This document shows positions 21,950 through 33,572 of a stretch of 64,000 nt of DNA, piece after piece. How positions within the stretch are numbered: position 1 is the first letter of the stretch; the number at the start of each line of letters is the position of its first letter. The stretch is from the NCBI RefSeq assembly GCF_002776525.5, contig NC_045434.1, positions 191,627,117 through 191,691,116 on the forward strand, given 5' to 3'. The notes below the pieces were generated by a model. It was given only the letters and a program-made list of their open reading frames with translations. It searched no databases and was not told the origin of the DNA. The translations under genes and the position numbers were made by a program. The stretch comes from Piliocolobus tephrosceles. Lineage: Eukaryota > Chordata > Mammalia > Primates > Cercopithecidae.

Positions 21950-22256
21950 TATTTATTTATTTATTTAATTTTTTGAGACAGAGTCTCACTCTGTCACCCA
22001 GGCTGGAGTGCAGTGGCGCGATCTCGGCTCACTGCAACCTTTGCCTCCTGGATTCAAGCTATTCTCCTGCCTCAGCCTCCCGAGTAGCTGGGATTATAGG
22101 CACCCAGCACCATGCCTGGCTGATTTTTTATATTTTTAGTAGAGACAGGGTTTCACCATGTTGGCCAGACTGGTTTCGAACTCCCGACGTCAGGTGATCC
22201 ACCCACCTCGGCCTCCCAAAGTGCTGGGATTACAGGCATGAGCCACCATACCCAGC
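21950..22256 (-). mobile_element. Alu, reverse
   Basis: T run converted to TTTA repeats. 'aagttgtgat' on both sides is the target duplication. Confidence 0.95.
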
Positions 22257-22288
22257 CGAAGTTGTGATAGTTTTAAAAAGGCTTTTGG

Positions 22289-22588
22289 GGCTGGGCGCGG
22301 AGGCTCACGCCTGTAATCTCAGCACTTTGGGAGGCCGAGGCGGGCAGATCACCTGAGGTCGGGAGTTCAAGACCATCTTAGCCAACATGATTAAACCCAT
22401 CTCTACTAAAAATACAAAAAATTAGCCGGCTGTGGTGGTGGGTGCCTGTAGTACCAGCTACTCCGGAGGCTGAGGCAGAAGAATCGCTTGAATCTAGGAG
22501 GCGGAGGTTGCAGTGAGCTGAGATCACATCATTGCATCTCAGCCTGGGCAACAAGGGCAAAACTCTGTCTCAAAAAAAAAAAAAAAAA
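22289..22588 (+). mobile_element. Alu, forward, 260 bases before exon 2
   Basis: Full dimer starting 'ggctgggcgcggaggctcac'. 'aaggctttt' precedes it and 'aagctttt' follows. It is opposite in orientation to the first Alu after exon 2. Confidence 0.95.
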
Positions 22589-22859
22589 GCTTTTGTTATT
22601 GTAGAAACTGTCAGTTCGTTTGAGGTATAAATAAGTTGGGTAGATTGATAGAAGTCTAACATGTTGGTTAACAATATAAACTTCCCTGAAGTTGTAGTAT
22701 TGAGTTCTAATCTCAATACCGTGCCAGAGAGCATGCCACCAATGACATTTATTTATTGCAAAAGATGTGGGATTCATGTTTTTATCTTGATGTATTGTAT
22801 GTTTCAAGAGATGCAAATATTAAACATTTGTAACCTGTTTGTCCTTAGGTGTTGGTGGA

Positions 22860-23222
22860 ATGAGCGTTGCATGTGTCTTGAAGAGAAAAGCAGTGCTTTG
22901 GCAGGACTCTTTCAGCCCCCACCTGAAACATCACCCTCAAGAACCAGCTAATCCCAACATGCCTGTTGTTTTGACATCTGGAACAGGGTCGCAAGCGCAG
23001 CCACAACCAGCTGCAAATCAGGCTCTTGCAGCTGGGACTCACTCCAGCCCTGTCCCAGGATCCATAGGAGTTGCAGGCCGTTCCCAGGACGACGCTATGG
23101 TGGACTACTTCTTTCAGAGGCAGCATGGTGAGCAGCTTGGGGGAGGAGGAAGTGGAGGAGGCGGCTATAATAATAGCAAACATCGATGGCCTACTGGGGA
23201 TAACATTCATGCAGAACATCAG
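22860..23222 (+). CDS. PUM1: PUM1 exon 2, start codon and residues 1-121
   Basis: PUM1 is a cytoplasmic PUF-family RNA-binding protein that binds UGUANAUA elements in 3' UTRs and lowers mRNA stability and translation. The exon starts at 22849 after 'tgtccttag', so 11 leader bases precede the ATG at 22860 (G at -3). It ends with CAG at 23222 before 'gtaaaa', phase 0. The 121 codons match the PUM1 N-terminus as I know it. Visible parts are a basic start (MSVACVLKRK), a Gln/Ala/Pro-rich stretch (residues 44-60), 'DDAMVDYFFQRQHG' (77-90) and a glycine run broken by one Ser (94-102). This is disordered regulatory sequence; the PUM-HD repeats lie far downstream outside the window. An in-frame upstream ATG at 22839 is intronic. 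No frameshift or stop is seen. Confidence 0.97.
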
Positions 23223-23423
23223 GTAAAAAAAAGTTCACTATTTTGACATTCCTTTATAATCACTGTCCACTTAGGATATCTGCTTTCAATGAATATCTTT
23301 AAAAACTTAAATTGCTCATTTCATTTGGTACAAACAGTTACTTGTTTTAAAGGTTGATCGTTGTAATACTGTTACTGGGTCATTTATCATTCTGGTGCTA
23401 AATAGTAAATAGCCACTTCATTC
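23223..23423 (+). other. PUM1: Start of PUM1 intron 2
   Basis: Donor CAG/gtaaaa lacks the usual G at +5, so it is a weaker match than the exon 3 donor. No repeat up to the first Alu. Confidence 0.85.
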
Positions 23424-23715
23424 ATTCATTCGAGATGGAGTCTTGCTCTGTCACCCAGGCTGGAGTGCAGTCACCCAATCTCGTCTCACTGCATCCGCCG
23501 CCTCCCAGGTTCAAGCAATTCTCCTGCCTCAGCCTCCTGAGTAGCTGGGACTAGAGGCGTTGCACCACCATGCCTGGCTGATTTTGTATTTTCAGTAGAA
23601 ATGGGGTTTCACCATGTTGGCCAGGCTGGCCTTGAACTCCTGACCTCAAGTGATCTGCCGGCTTCGGCCTCCCAAAGTGCTGGGACTACAGTTGTGAGCC
23701 ACCCACGCCTGGCCT
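23424..23715 (-). mobile_element. Alu, reverse, about 200 bases after exon 2
   Basis: T run replaced by 'cattcattcattcgag'; otherwise a full dimer. Inverted relative to the Alu at 22289-22588. Confidence 0.94.
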
Positions 23716-24346
23716 ATACAATGCATTTTTAAGAACACTTTTTTTAGAACAAAGGATACTTTTTTTTACTATTGATATAAGAACTGCTGGGGTTGTTTAT
23801 AGGACAGATACATATTTTTGAATCTTTTCTCTTGGGTGTGGGTGACTTGATTTTAAGATATTGTAGTTGAAAGTAGGGGAAGTTGATAACATCAGCTGCT
23901 CAAGTGAAATTTATTTGAAATGGGACTGATATATTGTGTCAGAGAGCAGTAGTTGTGGCTTTTAGGTTTTAACCACCTTTGTCCTCTTGTTATTGTTTAG
24001 TTTTTAATTTTAGCATGTTTAGTCTTATAAATCTAAAACCAAAGTGGGAATCATAGCATATTTTACTGAGAAGAGAGGTTAGCCTGATCATGTTTCCTGA
24101 CTTGTTGATAGTGACCAACCAAAAGATTAGACTGTTTTGATCAGGGTACTCTCTGAAATTGGGTGTAGGTTGAATTGGGAAAGATTCATTTTGTGTCACC
24201 CATGTGAGTACTGATTAGCGAGAACTGACATTTTTCATTAGGACTCTAATCCTTCTGTTTTACTTCAGAAAAAATCAGGTACAAACATACCTGCAAGTCT
24301 GAATTTATTATACTTACTCTGAACCCCCCAAAAGTGAACCATAGTT
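23716..24346 (+). other. PUM1: Intron 2, non-Alu block
   Basis: AT-rich with no repeat family or exon recognised. Confidence 0.55.
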
Positions 24347-24351
24347 TTTTC

Positions 24352-24647
24352 TCGTTTTTTTTTTTTTTTGAGACGGAGTCTCGCTCTGTCGCCCAGTCTG
24401 GAGTGCAGTGGCGCCATCTCAGCTCACTGCAGCTTCCCCGTCCCAGGTTGAAGCAGTTCTCCTGCCTCACCCTCCCGAGTGAGATTACAGACACCCACCT
24501 CCACGCCTGGCTAATTTTTGTATTTTTAGTAGAGAGGGGGTTTCACCATGTTGGCCAGTCTGGTCTTGAACTGCTGACTTCAAGTGATCCACATGCCTCA
24601 GCCTCCCAAAGTGCTGGGATTACAGGTGTGAGCCACTGCGCCCAGCC
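24352..24647 (-). mobile_element. Alu, reverse
   Basis: Full dimer with a short gap after 'cctcccgagtgagattac'. Confidence 0.94.
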
Positions 24648-24935
24648 TTTTTTTTTTTTTTTGAGGCAGGGTCTGGCTCTGTCATCCAGGCTGGAGTGTG
24701 GTGATGTGATCTTGGCTCACTGCAACCACAGCCTCCCTGGTTCAAGTGATCCTCCCACCTCAGCCTCCTGAGTAACTGGGACTACAGGTGTGCAACACCA
24801 CACCTGGCTACTTTTTGTATTTTTTATAGAGACGGGGTTTTGCCATGTTGGCCAGACTGGTCTCAAACTCCTGGGCTCAAAGTGATCTACCCACCTTGAG
24901 TGCTGGGATTACAAGTGTGAGCCACTGCACCTGGC
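24648..24935 (-). mobile_element. Alu, reverse
   Basis: Joined directly to the preceding copy. Ends 'cactgcacctggcc'. Confidence 0.94.
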
Positions 24936-24965
24936 CACTTCTTTACCGTAGTAGAAACAAAGACA

Positions 24966-25265
24966 GGCTGGGTGCAGTGGCTCACGCCTGTAATCTCAGC
25001 ACTTTGGGAGGCCAAGGTGGGTGGATCACCTCAGGTCAGGAGTTCGAGACCAGCCTGACCAACATGGTGAAACCCCGTCTCTACTAAAAATGCAAAAATT
25101 AGCCAGGCATGGTGGCGCATGCCTGTAATCGCAGCTTCTTGGGAGGCTGAGGCAGGAGAGTCACTTGAACCGGGACAGGGAGTTTGCAGTGAGCTGAGAT
25201 CTTGCCATTGCGCTCCAACCTGGGCAACGGGTGAAACTCCATCTCAAAAAAATAAAGTAAAAAAT
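24966..25265 (+). mobile_element. Alu, forward
   Basis: Full dimer, opposite to the two Alus just upstream, so the pair can fold into a hairpin in the pre-mRNA. Confidence 0.95.
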
Positions 25266-25440
25266 TAACTGGGTGTGGTGGCACATACCTGTGGTCCCAG
25301 CTACTTGGGAGCCTGAGGTGGAAGGATTGCTTGAGCCTGGGTGGCAGAGGTTGCAGTGAACAGAAATCATGCCACTGCACTTCAGCCTGGGCAACAGAGT
25401 GAGACACTGTCTCAAAAAAAAAAAAAAAAAAACGAAAAAA
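25266..25440 (+). mobile_element. 5'-truncated Alu, forward
   Basis: Right arm from 'aactgggtgtggtggcacat' with an A tail. Confidence 0.88.
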
Positions 25441-25452
25441 GAGAAGATTTTT

Positions 25453-25741
25453 GGCTGGGTGTGGTGGCTCATGCCTGTAATCCCAACACTGGGAGGTCAA
25501 GGGCAGGTGGATCACCTGAGGTTAGGAGTTCAGGACCAGCCTGGCCAACATGGTGAAACCCCGTCTCTACTAACAATACAAAAAAATTAGCCTGGCTTGG
25601 TGGTGCACACCTGTAATCCCAGCTCCTCAGGAGGCTGAGGCAGGAGAATCGCTTGAACCCAGCAGTGAGCAGAGATCACACCATTGCACTCCAGCCTGAG
25701 TGACAAGAGCGAAACTCTTGTCTCCAGAAAAAAAAAAAAAG
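25453..25741 (+). mobile_element. Alu, forward
   Basis: 'agatttt' before and after. A small deletion near 'gaacccagcagtgagcag'. Confidence 0.94.
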
Positions 25742-26668
25742 ATTTTCTCTTTCTTTGGGATGAAGATATGCACAGAATTTGGTGATTGAATTAGAAATCT
25801 TATATCCTGGAAAGATGAAGTAATGGAGGAAAAGTGCAGAGTGGCTCTGGTTTGGGACACGGTGATTACATTTGATAGTACACCTGTTGAGTTTGAGGTA
25901 GAAGCAGAATATCTAGGTGTGTACTGTAGGCAGCTCTACATGTAGCGCGAGATCAAGGTAGGAGGTATTTAATTTGGGTGGCATCTGTGTAGGGGGCAAA
26001 AACAAACCCTGTAATCTCTGTACTATTTGGCTAAACGTTATTTAAAAATCATAAACATTGGTGTTTTAAAATCTGTAACAAAGATCTATAAGATCTTTTA
26101 TTGTGTTTCCTAATGATAGACTGATGGGTGAAAACTGAAAGGAGAGTCAAGGTGCCTGGCCTGTTTTTGCTAGGTGAGCAAATCAAACTCTAGGTCAGTC
26201 CTTGGCAGAGCTCTAAGATCTGATTATTGCTGTGCAAGTTAACAAGCGTTTATTGAAGGCTTCTGTCTTACACTGAGCCCTATCATAAGGAATCACATCT
26301 GACTTACTGAGCAGTTTTATCCAGGTCAGTTAGCAAACTTGAGTTAATAATAGTAAATGGCAAAACCTGTTTCCCACCCAGGTGGCCTAAACCAGTGACC
26401 TTGGAATTGGCATTCATCATTACAACACAATTCTTTGGGCTGGACACATGAAATAGTGAACAACGTTGGGGAACTCAGGGTAGTTGGTATGTTGCAGTTG
26501 TGGACCACCCACAGATTACTTTTCTGTAGTCATTATAGTGTATTGTACTGGTTTTAGTGTTGTTCTCACCTTCTGGACTGAACTATTCTAGATCAGAGAC
26601 TTGTGTTTTTCATGCCCCTTTTCCAGGAGGTATTATGAAACTTTCGTGTTGATTGAATGAGGGAAGAC
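25742..26668 (+). other. PUM1: Intron 2, non-Alu block
   Basis: About 930 bases with no exon or repeat I can name. Confidence 0.55.
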
Positions 26669-26923
26669 CAGAGGTTCTTCAGTTTTGCGCTCAGGTAAAG
26701 GAGTGGATCTTACAGCTCAGCCATCCTGCTGGGAAACACATGGCAACAGGTAGAGGCCACTTGGATAGGCAGCTGTGGTGAGGGTAGTATAATTGAAGAG
26801 CAAAGGGGCACATCTCTAGGTGGAGAATCTCTGCCCTTATTAGCCACTGTTACTGATAGGAGGTGTAAGAGGGTGCCTGATCTGTCATGCGGGCCAGAGT
26901 GGAAAAGAGGTTGAGAACCACTG
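26669..26923. repeat. MER5-like hAT DNA transposon remnant
   Basis: Right end 'ggttgagaaccactg' (26909-26923) is the inverse of the MER5/Charlie terminal CAGTGGTTCTCAACC. The left end 'cagaggttcttcag' is a decayed match. No 8-bp target duplication is visible. Confidence 0.5.
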
Positions 26924-26924
26924 A

Positions 26925-27430
26925 TGATAATGGAAACATTTATTATGTTCTAGGCATTGGGCTATTGTATTTCCTGTATTTAATCCTTTCAGCAATCCTG
27001 TGAAGGAGATAAATATCCTTTTTTGAAAAGTGAGAAACTGAGCCTTTGTTACCAGGTAATACCTGGGTTTTTTTTTCTTTTTCTTTTTTTTTTTTTGAGA
27101 CGGAGTCTCACTCTGTCACCCAGGCTGGAGCTCAGTGGCCGGATCTCAGCTCACTGCAAGCTCTGCCTCCCAGGTTTACGCCATTCTCCTGCCTCAGCCT
27201 CCCGAGTAGCTGGGACTACAGGCGCCCGCCACCTCGCCCGGCTAAGTTTTTTGGGTTTTTTTTTAGTAGAGACGGGGTTTCACTGTGTTAGCCAGCATGG
27301 TCTCGATCTCGTGACCTCGTGATCCGCCCGTCTCGGCCTCCCAAAGTGCTGGGATTACAGGCTTGAGCCACCGTGCCCGGCCAATACCTGGGTTTTGAAA
27401 TCAGTCTTTGATTCCAGTGTCCATGTTCTA
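26925..27430 (+). repeat. MIR, forward, split by a young Alu
   Basis: Pieces 26935-27070 ('cagcaatcctgtgaagg', 'gagaaactgagcc') and 27383-27430 ('tttgattccagtgtccatg') join as one MIR. Confidence 0.7.
27072..27382 (-). mobile_element. Alu, reverse, Old World monkey type
   Basis: 'gtggccggatctcagctcac', 'cgcccgtctcggcc' and 'ggcttgagcc' are present. Exact target duplication 'aatacctgggttt' at 27059-27071 and 27383-27395. Confidence 0.96.
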
Positions 27431-27975
27431 GATCTATTTCTGCTTGCCTAGGCAAGATAAACCAGACAAAACTATGCAACCAAGTGGCACATTACAGGGC
27501 CAAAGAATTGTTTTGCCATAATTTTGCTTGAAATTCAGAGATCGTAAACTTAATAATGAGATGAATACAAATGTTGACCATTTTCCTATAACTGCAGGAG
27601 TACTTCCCCCCAGCTCCCAAAAGCAGTAATGGTAAAGTCCATTTTTCTTCAGCTCTGTTTTTTATTACATATGTGTTCTAAGTGGTAATGTGGATGGAAA
27701 CTTATCTCTGTAGAGACAGAATGACTCAATATAAAGTGATCCTATTGCCAGCTCATTCTGCCCTACCACTGGACCTTTTTTTTTTTTTAATGGCCCTTTG
27801 GCCATAATGGAACAAAGTTTAAGATCAAATTGGCAAGATGCTTTCACCAGTGAACTAGTGAAGTAGAGAATATCACAGGCTGTGATGCCAATAGTGTTGG
27901 AGTGAGGGGAACTCCTTATCATGTCAGGTACTTTTTCTCTCATAAGTACTCCCTTTTAAGAGCAATCGCTTTTAC
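27431..27975 (+). other. PUM1: Intron 2, non-Alu block
   Basis: No repeat family recognised. Confidence 0.5.
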
Positions 27976-27982
27976 ACTTTTT

Positions 27983-28203
27983 TCTTTTTATTTATTGAGA
28001 CAGGGTTTCGCTCCTGTTGCCCAGGCTGGAGTGCAATGGGCACCATCTAGGCTCACTGCAACCTCTGCCTCCCCGGCTCCAGCGATTCTTCTGCCTTAGC
28101 CTGCCTTTGCTGGAACCACAGGCGCACGCCACGACGCCTAGATCGTCTTTGTGTTTTTTGTAAAGATGGAGTTTCACCATGCTCAGGCTGGTCTCAAACT
28201 CCC
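27983..28203 (-). mobile_element. Alu, reverse, truncated
   Basis: Stops at 'ggtctcaaactccc' where the next Alu's T run begins. Confidence 0.88.
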
Positions 28204-28490
28204 CTTTTTTTTCTGAGATAAAGTCTCGCTCTGTAGTCCAGGCTAGAGTGCAGTGGTGCGATCTCGGCTCATTGCAACCCTCCTGGGTTCAAGTGATTCT
28301 CCTGCCTCAGTCTCCCCAGTAGCTGGGACTACAAGTGTGCACCACCATGCCTGGCTAATTTTGTATTTTTCGTAGAGACGAGCTTTACCTTGTTGGCCAG
28401 GCTAGTTTCAAACTCCTGACCTCAGGTGATCTGCCCGCCTCAGCCTCCCAAAGTGCTGAGATTATAGGCATGAGCCACCATTCCTGACCC
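28204..28490 (-). mobile_element. Alu, reverse
   Basis: Full length apart from a small first-arm deletion ('cattgcaaccctcctggg'). Confidence 0.94.
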
Positions 28491-28526
28491 ACTGGTATAC
28501 TTACATTGAAAAGTTTTTCATCTTTT

Positions 28527-28738
28527 GGCTGGATGCAGTGGCTCACACCTGTAATCCCAGCACTTTGGGAGGCCGAGGAGGATGGATGGTTTGAGCTCCC
28601 AGGAGTTCCAGAACAGCCTGGACAACATGGTGATATCTCGTCTCTACAAAATACACAGAAATTAGCCAGGCATGGTGGCGCTGTGCCTGTGGTCCCAGCT
28701 ACTTGGAGGACTGAGGTAGGAGGATTACTTGAGCCCAC
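28527..28738 (+). mobile_element. Alu, forward, 3' end missing
   Basis: Starts 'ggctggatgcagtggctcac'. Ends after 'ttacttgagccca' with no tail. Confidence 0.88.
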
Positions 28739-28814
28739 GTGAAGCCCTTTTGAAGTTAGGATTTTCCTGTTTGATGTAGCAAATCCTCTTAGTGGTTGAG
28801 TTTTCCTCTCTTTT

Positions 28815-29134
28815 TATTTATTTATTTATTTTTATTTTTTATTTTTTTTGAGACGGAGTCTCTCTCTGTCGCCCGGGCTGGAGTGCAGTGGCCGGATCTC
28901 GGCTCACTGCAAGCTCCGCCTCCCGGGTTTACGCCATTCTCCTGCCTCAGCCTCCCGAGTAGGTGGGACTACAGGTGCCCGCCACCTCGCCCGGCTAGTT
29001 TTTTGTATTTTTTTTTAGTAGAGACGGGGTTTCACCATATTAGCCAGGATGGTCTCCATCTCCTGACCTCGTGATCCTCCCGTCTCAGCCTCCCAAAGTG
29101 CTGGGATTACAGGCTTGAGCCACCGCGCCCGGCC
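28815..29134 (-). mobile_element. Alu, reverse, Old World monkey type
   Basis: 'gtggccggatctcggctcac' and 'ggcttgagccaccgcgcc'. 'tcctctcttttt' before and after, so it appears to have landed in the T run of the next Alu. Confidence 0.95.
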
Positions 29135-29139
29135 TCCTC

Positions 29140-29441
29140 TCTTTTTTTTGTTGAGATGGAGTCTCACTCTGTTGCCCAGGCTAGAGTTCAGTGGCTCAAT
29201 CTTGGCTCACTGCAGCCTCTGCCTCTTAGGTTCAAGTGAATCTCCTGCCTCAGCCTCCTGAGTAGCTGGGATTACAGGCAACCGCCATCATGCCCGGCTA
29301 ATTTTTTTTTTTTTTTTCTATTGTAGAGATGGGGTTTCACCATGTTGCCCAGCTGGTCTCGAGCTCCTGACCTCAGGTGATCCGCCCGCCTCAGCCTCCC
29401 AAAGTGCTGGGATTACAGGCGTGAGCCACCATTCCTGGCCT
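29140..29441 (-). mobile_element. Alu, reverse
   Basis: Full dimer with an expanded T linker in the middle. Confidence 0.95.
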
Positions 29442-29682
29442 AAAACATGCAAGCTCTTTACGGTCTTTCTGTATTTTTCTTTTTTTCTACTTTAATAATA
29501 TAAACATCATTTGGTATAATACATAAAATTGTTGTATCTGGTACAGGTAGAAACTTCAGAGCCCTCATTTTTGGGCCAAATTGAGGTCTTTGGAGGGAAG
29601 TGAGGGAAAGAAGTCTCATGAAAAAAAAATTTTTTTGTTTTGCCTGTAAAATTATACCCATAGTGTACAATTAGATAATGCG

Positions 29683-29972
29683 GACCGGGCATGGTGGCTC
29701 ACACCTGTAATCCCGGCCCTTTGGGAGGCTGAGGCAGGCGGATCATGAGGTCAGGCGTTTGAGACCAGCCAACATGGTGAAACCTCATCTCTACCAAAAA
29801 TACAAAAATTAGCCAGATGTGGTGGTGCGTGCCTGTAATCCCAGCTACTCAGGAGGCTGAGGCAGGAAAATCACTTGAATCTGGGGGGGCAGAGGTTGCA
29901 GTGAGCCGAGATCCCGCCACTGCACTCCAGCCTGGGTGACAGGGAAACTCTGTCTCAAAAAAAAAGAAAAAA
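29683..29972 (+). mobile_element. Alu, forward
   Basis: Full dimer starting 'gaccgggcatggtggctcac'. Confidence 0.95.
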
Positions 29973-29986
29973 GATGATGGATATTG

Positions 29987-30298
29987 GGCCAGGTGTGGTG
30001 GCTTGTGCCTGTAATCCCAGCACTTTGGGAGACCGAGGTGGGCGGATCACTTGAGGCCAGGAGTTCGAGACCAACCTGGGCAACATGGTGAAACCCCGTC
30101 TCTACTAAAAATACAAAAACTAGCCAGGCGTCGTGGTGCGTTACTGTAATTGCAGCTGCTTGAAAGGCTGAGGCATGAGAATTGCTCTAACCTGGGAGTC
30201 AGGGCAGAGGTTGTAGTGAGCCAAGATCGCACCCCTGCACTCCAGCCTGGGCGACAGAGCAAGACTCTGTCTCAAAAAAAAAAAAAAAAAAGAGAGAT
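29987..30298 (+). mobile_element. Alu, forward
   Basis: Full dimer; 18-base A tail then 'gagagata'. Confidence 0.95.
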
Positions 30299-30329
30299 AA
30301 TGGGTATGGAGCAAAATACTAGAAAACAA

Positions 30330-30612
30330 AGCTGGGTACGTTGGCTCCTGCCTCTAATCCCAGATACTCAGGAGGCTGAGTCAGGAGGATTGCTTGAGGC
30401 CAGGAGTTTGAGACCAGCCTGGGCAATATAGTGAGACACAGTCTCTGCAATAAAAAGGAAAAAAATTAGCTGGGCATGGTGGCATATGCCTATAGTCCTA
30501 CTTAGGAAGCTGAGGCGGGAGGATCGCTTGAGCCCAGGGAGTTCAGGCACTCCAGCCTGTGTGAGAGTGAGATCCTGTCTCTTTGAAAAAAAAAAGAAAA
30601 AAGAAAAAGAAT
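30330..30612 (+). mobile_element. Alu, forward, diverged
   Basis: Older J-like copy ('gctgggtacgttggctcctg') with part of the second arm lost and a GAAAAAA tail. Confidence 0.88.
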
Positions 30613-30709
30613 GCAAAAAAGGAAATTATAAAAAACAAAAACTAGGAAACACTAGAAAACACATCTTCTCACCCAAATGAGTTGTCTATTTAAAAATGTT
30701 ACTTATTTT

Positions 30710-31012
30710 GGTCTGGGCACAGTGGCTCACGCCTGTAATCCCAGCACTTTGGGAAGCCGAGGCGGGCAGATCCCGAGATCAGGAGATCGAGACCATCCTG
30801 GCTAACACGGTGAAACCCCATCTCTACTAAAAATACAACAAATTAGCCGGGTGTGGTGGCGGGCACCTGTAGTCCAAGCTACTCGGGAGGCTGAGGCAGG
30901 AGAATGGCATGAACCTGGGAGGTGGAGCTTGCAGTGAGCCGAGATCGTGCCACTGCACTCCAGCCTGGACAATAGAGCAAGACTCCGTTTAAAAAAAAAA
31001 AAAAAAAAAAAC
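30710..31012 (+). mobile_element. Alu, forward
   Basis: Y-like copy. 'acttattttg' before and 'acttagtttg' after. Confidence 0.95.
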
Positions 31013-31404
31013 TTAGTTTGTCAGTAATTTTTATACCTTTAGATTTTTTTTTTCCTGAATGACATTGAAAATTTCATTACTAAAAGCCGAAGATCAAGTC
31101 TTTGACTTGAGAGTGTTTTATTCTTGTATTGTGAAATCTGTTTTCTGTGTAAACTGATGTGGGATAGATAAAGTGGTTGATGAAATAGGGCAAAAAATTT
31201 AAAGTCGATGGGCTGAACTGTAGCCTCTGTACTAGATTATGAGGGACAGAGATAGGTAGAAGCTCTGCCCTGGGGGAAGGGAAATTTGGAGGACAATTCC
31301 ACTGAGTTTACCCACTTTGCTTGCACTCTTTTAGCACTAGGATATGTCGTATTCACCATACATTGACTGCCTATGGGAGATAATTCCAGAGAGCCAGGCA
31401 AAAC
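31013..31404 (+). other. PUM1: Intron 2, non-Alu block
   Basis: Nothing recognised. Confidence 0.5.
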
Positions 31405-31415
31405 TCAGTGGATGA

Positions 31416-31719
31416 GGCTGGGTGCGGTGGCTCATGCCTGTAATCCCAACACTTTGGGAGGCAAAGGCAGGCGGATCACCTGAGGTCAGGAGTTTGAGAC
31501 AGGCCTGACCAACGTGGAGAAACCCCATCTCTACTAAAAATACAAAATTAGTGGGGCGTGGTGGCACACGCCTGTAATCCCAGCTACTTGGGTGGCTGCG
31601 GCAGGAGAATTGCTTGAACCCGGGAGGTAGAGGTTGCAGTGAGTGGAGATCGTGCCATTGCACTCTAGTCTGGGCAACAAGAGCGAAACACCATCCCCAA
31701 CCCAAAAAAAAAAAAAAAT
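31416..31719 (+). mobile_element. Alu, forward
   Basis: Exact target duplication 'tcagtggatga' at 31405-31415 and 31720-31730. Confidence 0.96.
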
Positions 31720-31730
31720 TCAGTGGATGA

Positions 31731-32095
31731 ATATATTTTGACTCCACTTGTACCTTCTCTCTTTCACTTGGTATGGCCATCTTACAATGATATTCTGACA
31801 CCCACCCCTGACGTGTCAACCAGTCTCACTCTTCAGTGCTGTTAATCTTTTTTCCTGAAGGGTTTTAAAAATTTTATTTTTATTGTATATTAGAAAAAGA
31901 GCTACCATGGTTTCTTTCATTGGGTGGATGCCTTGAATAATCCATTCAAGGAAGATCACTTCATCCAACTTAATGCAGCCCAACTTAATGAACCCATTTT
32001 CTTCGCTTACTGACGGAAACACTGATGGGGCATATTGAGGCCGTAATTTGGATCAGATCTTGCTGGTCTGAGCATATACAACAAGAGAGAGAACC
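31731..32095 (+). other. PUM1: Intron 2, non-Alu block
   Basis: Nothing recognised. Confidence 0.5.
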
Positions 32096-32103
32096 CTGGC
32101 TGA

Positions 32104-32413
32104 CTTTTTTTTGTTTTTTGTTTTTTTTTGAGACGGAGTCTCGCTCTGTCGTCCAGGCTGGAGTGCAGTGGCCGGATCTCAGCTCACTGCAAGCTCCGCC
32201 TCCCGGGTTCACGCCATTCTCCTGCCTCAGCCTCCCGAGTAGCTGGGACTACAGGCACCCGCCACCTCGCCCGGCTAGTTTTTTCGTATTTTTTAGTAGA
32301 GACGGGGTTTCACTGTGTTAGCCAGGATGGTCTCCATCTCCTGACCTCGTGATCCGCCCGTCTGGGCCTCCCAAAGTGCTGGGATTACAGGCTTGAGTCA
32401 CCGCGCCCGGCCA
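32104..32413 (-). mobile_element. Alu, reverse, Old World monkey type
   Basis: Very clean lineage pattern. Target duplication 'ctggctga' at 32096-32103 and 32414-32421. Confidence 0.96.
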
Positions 32414-32421
32414 CTGGCTGA

Positions 32422-32846
32422 ATTTTTGTGAGTGGCTCCAGTAGAGCTGCTGGTGACCCATCTTGCTCTCAGGAGAGCAATGAGGCAAAAGGAAAGAGCT
32501 CCGGTTAATTTTTATACCTTGTAATTAATAGGAACTACTGTGTTAAACTGGGAGGGAGCCCAAGTATTTCCCAAACTGGGGAGTCTCGACATTCCTAGAA
32601 ATGTCTTTCTGTTGTATCTGCTAATGGACTCTCTTAGACAATGAATCTTGTCTTTCTGGGTAGAGTGCCTTAGCATTTGTGCTAGTAGCATTTAGTTAAC
32701 ATGTCAAAGCTGAATAATCCGTCTTTCATATTTTGTTTCTCTTAGGCATGTACTCTTAGAGCCTTTTCATTATACTCAGAATTCACAAGGCTTAACATTA
32801 TGTATTTGGTCAAAAGAATCATCAGCAGGCCTTCTTCAACTATAAC
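32422..32846 (+). other. PUM1: Intron 2, non-Alu block
   Basis: Nothing recognised. Confidence 0.5.
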
Positions 32847-33133
32847 TTTTTTTTTTTCTTGAGACAGAGTCTTACTTTGTCACCCACTGGCACTATCTGG
32901 GCTGGCTCACTGCAACCTCTGCCGCCTGGGTTCAAGTGATCTGGTGCCTCAGCCTTCTGAGTAGCTGGGATTATAGGGTTGTGCCACCATGCCCAGCTAA
33001 TTTTTGTACTTTTAGTAGGGACAGGGTTTCGCTATGTTGTCCAGGCTGGTTTTAAACTCCTGGCCTCAAGCAATCCTCCTGCCTTGGCCTCCCAAAGTAC
33101 TGGGATTAAAGGTGTGAGCCATAGAGCCCGGCC
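32847..33133 (-). mobile_element. Alu, reverse
   Basis: First arm rearranged ('cacccactggcactatctgg'). 'ctataacttt' before and after. Confidence 0.93.
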
Positions 33134-33208
33134 TGACTATAACTTTAACCTAGCCTGATTATAACTTTAAGAATTACCTTGTTCCAGTATAAACAAAAGA
33201 AGTTCAGC

Positions 33209-33455
33209 CGGTCGCGATTGGCTCATGCCTGTAATCCCAGCACTTTGGGAGGCCGAGGTGGGTGAATCTCTACTAAAAAATACAAGAATTATCCAGGCGT
33301 GGTGGCGGGTGCCTGTGGTCCCAGCTACTTGGGAGGCTGAGGCAGGAGAATCGCTTGAACCTGGGAGGCAGAGGTTGCAGTGAGCTGAGATCACACCACT
33401 GCACTCCAGCCTGGGTGACAGAGCAAGACTCCATCTCAAAAAAAAAAAAAAAAAG
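33209..33455 (+). mobile_element. Alu, forward, internal deletion
   Basis: About 50 bases missing between 'gaggtgggtgaatc' and 'tctactaaaaaatac'. 'gttcag' before and after. Confidence 0.93.
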
Positions 33456-33572
33456 GTTCAGTCAGATGCTCTTCTCTAATGCCGAATGGTACTTGATTGT
33501 ATATGCCTCTGAAATGGCAGTTTGTAGAGATATTTGTGATGTATCTCTTTACCTTCTTTAATTTTAAAAGTT

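Noticed and set aside
22839..22862. Upstream in-frame ATG before the PUM1 start
   Set aside because: It is before the exon 2 acceptor at 22848, so it is not in the spliced mRNA.
31337..31819. Open frame of 160 codons on the minus strand
   Set aside because: Most of it is the forward Alu at 31416-31719 read backwards.
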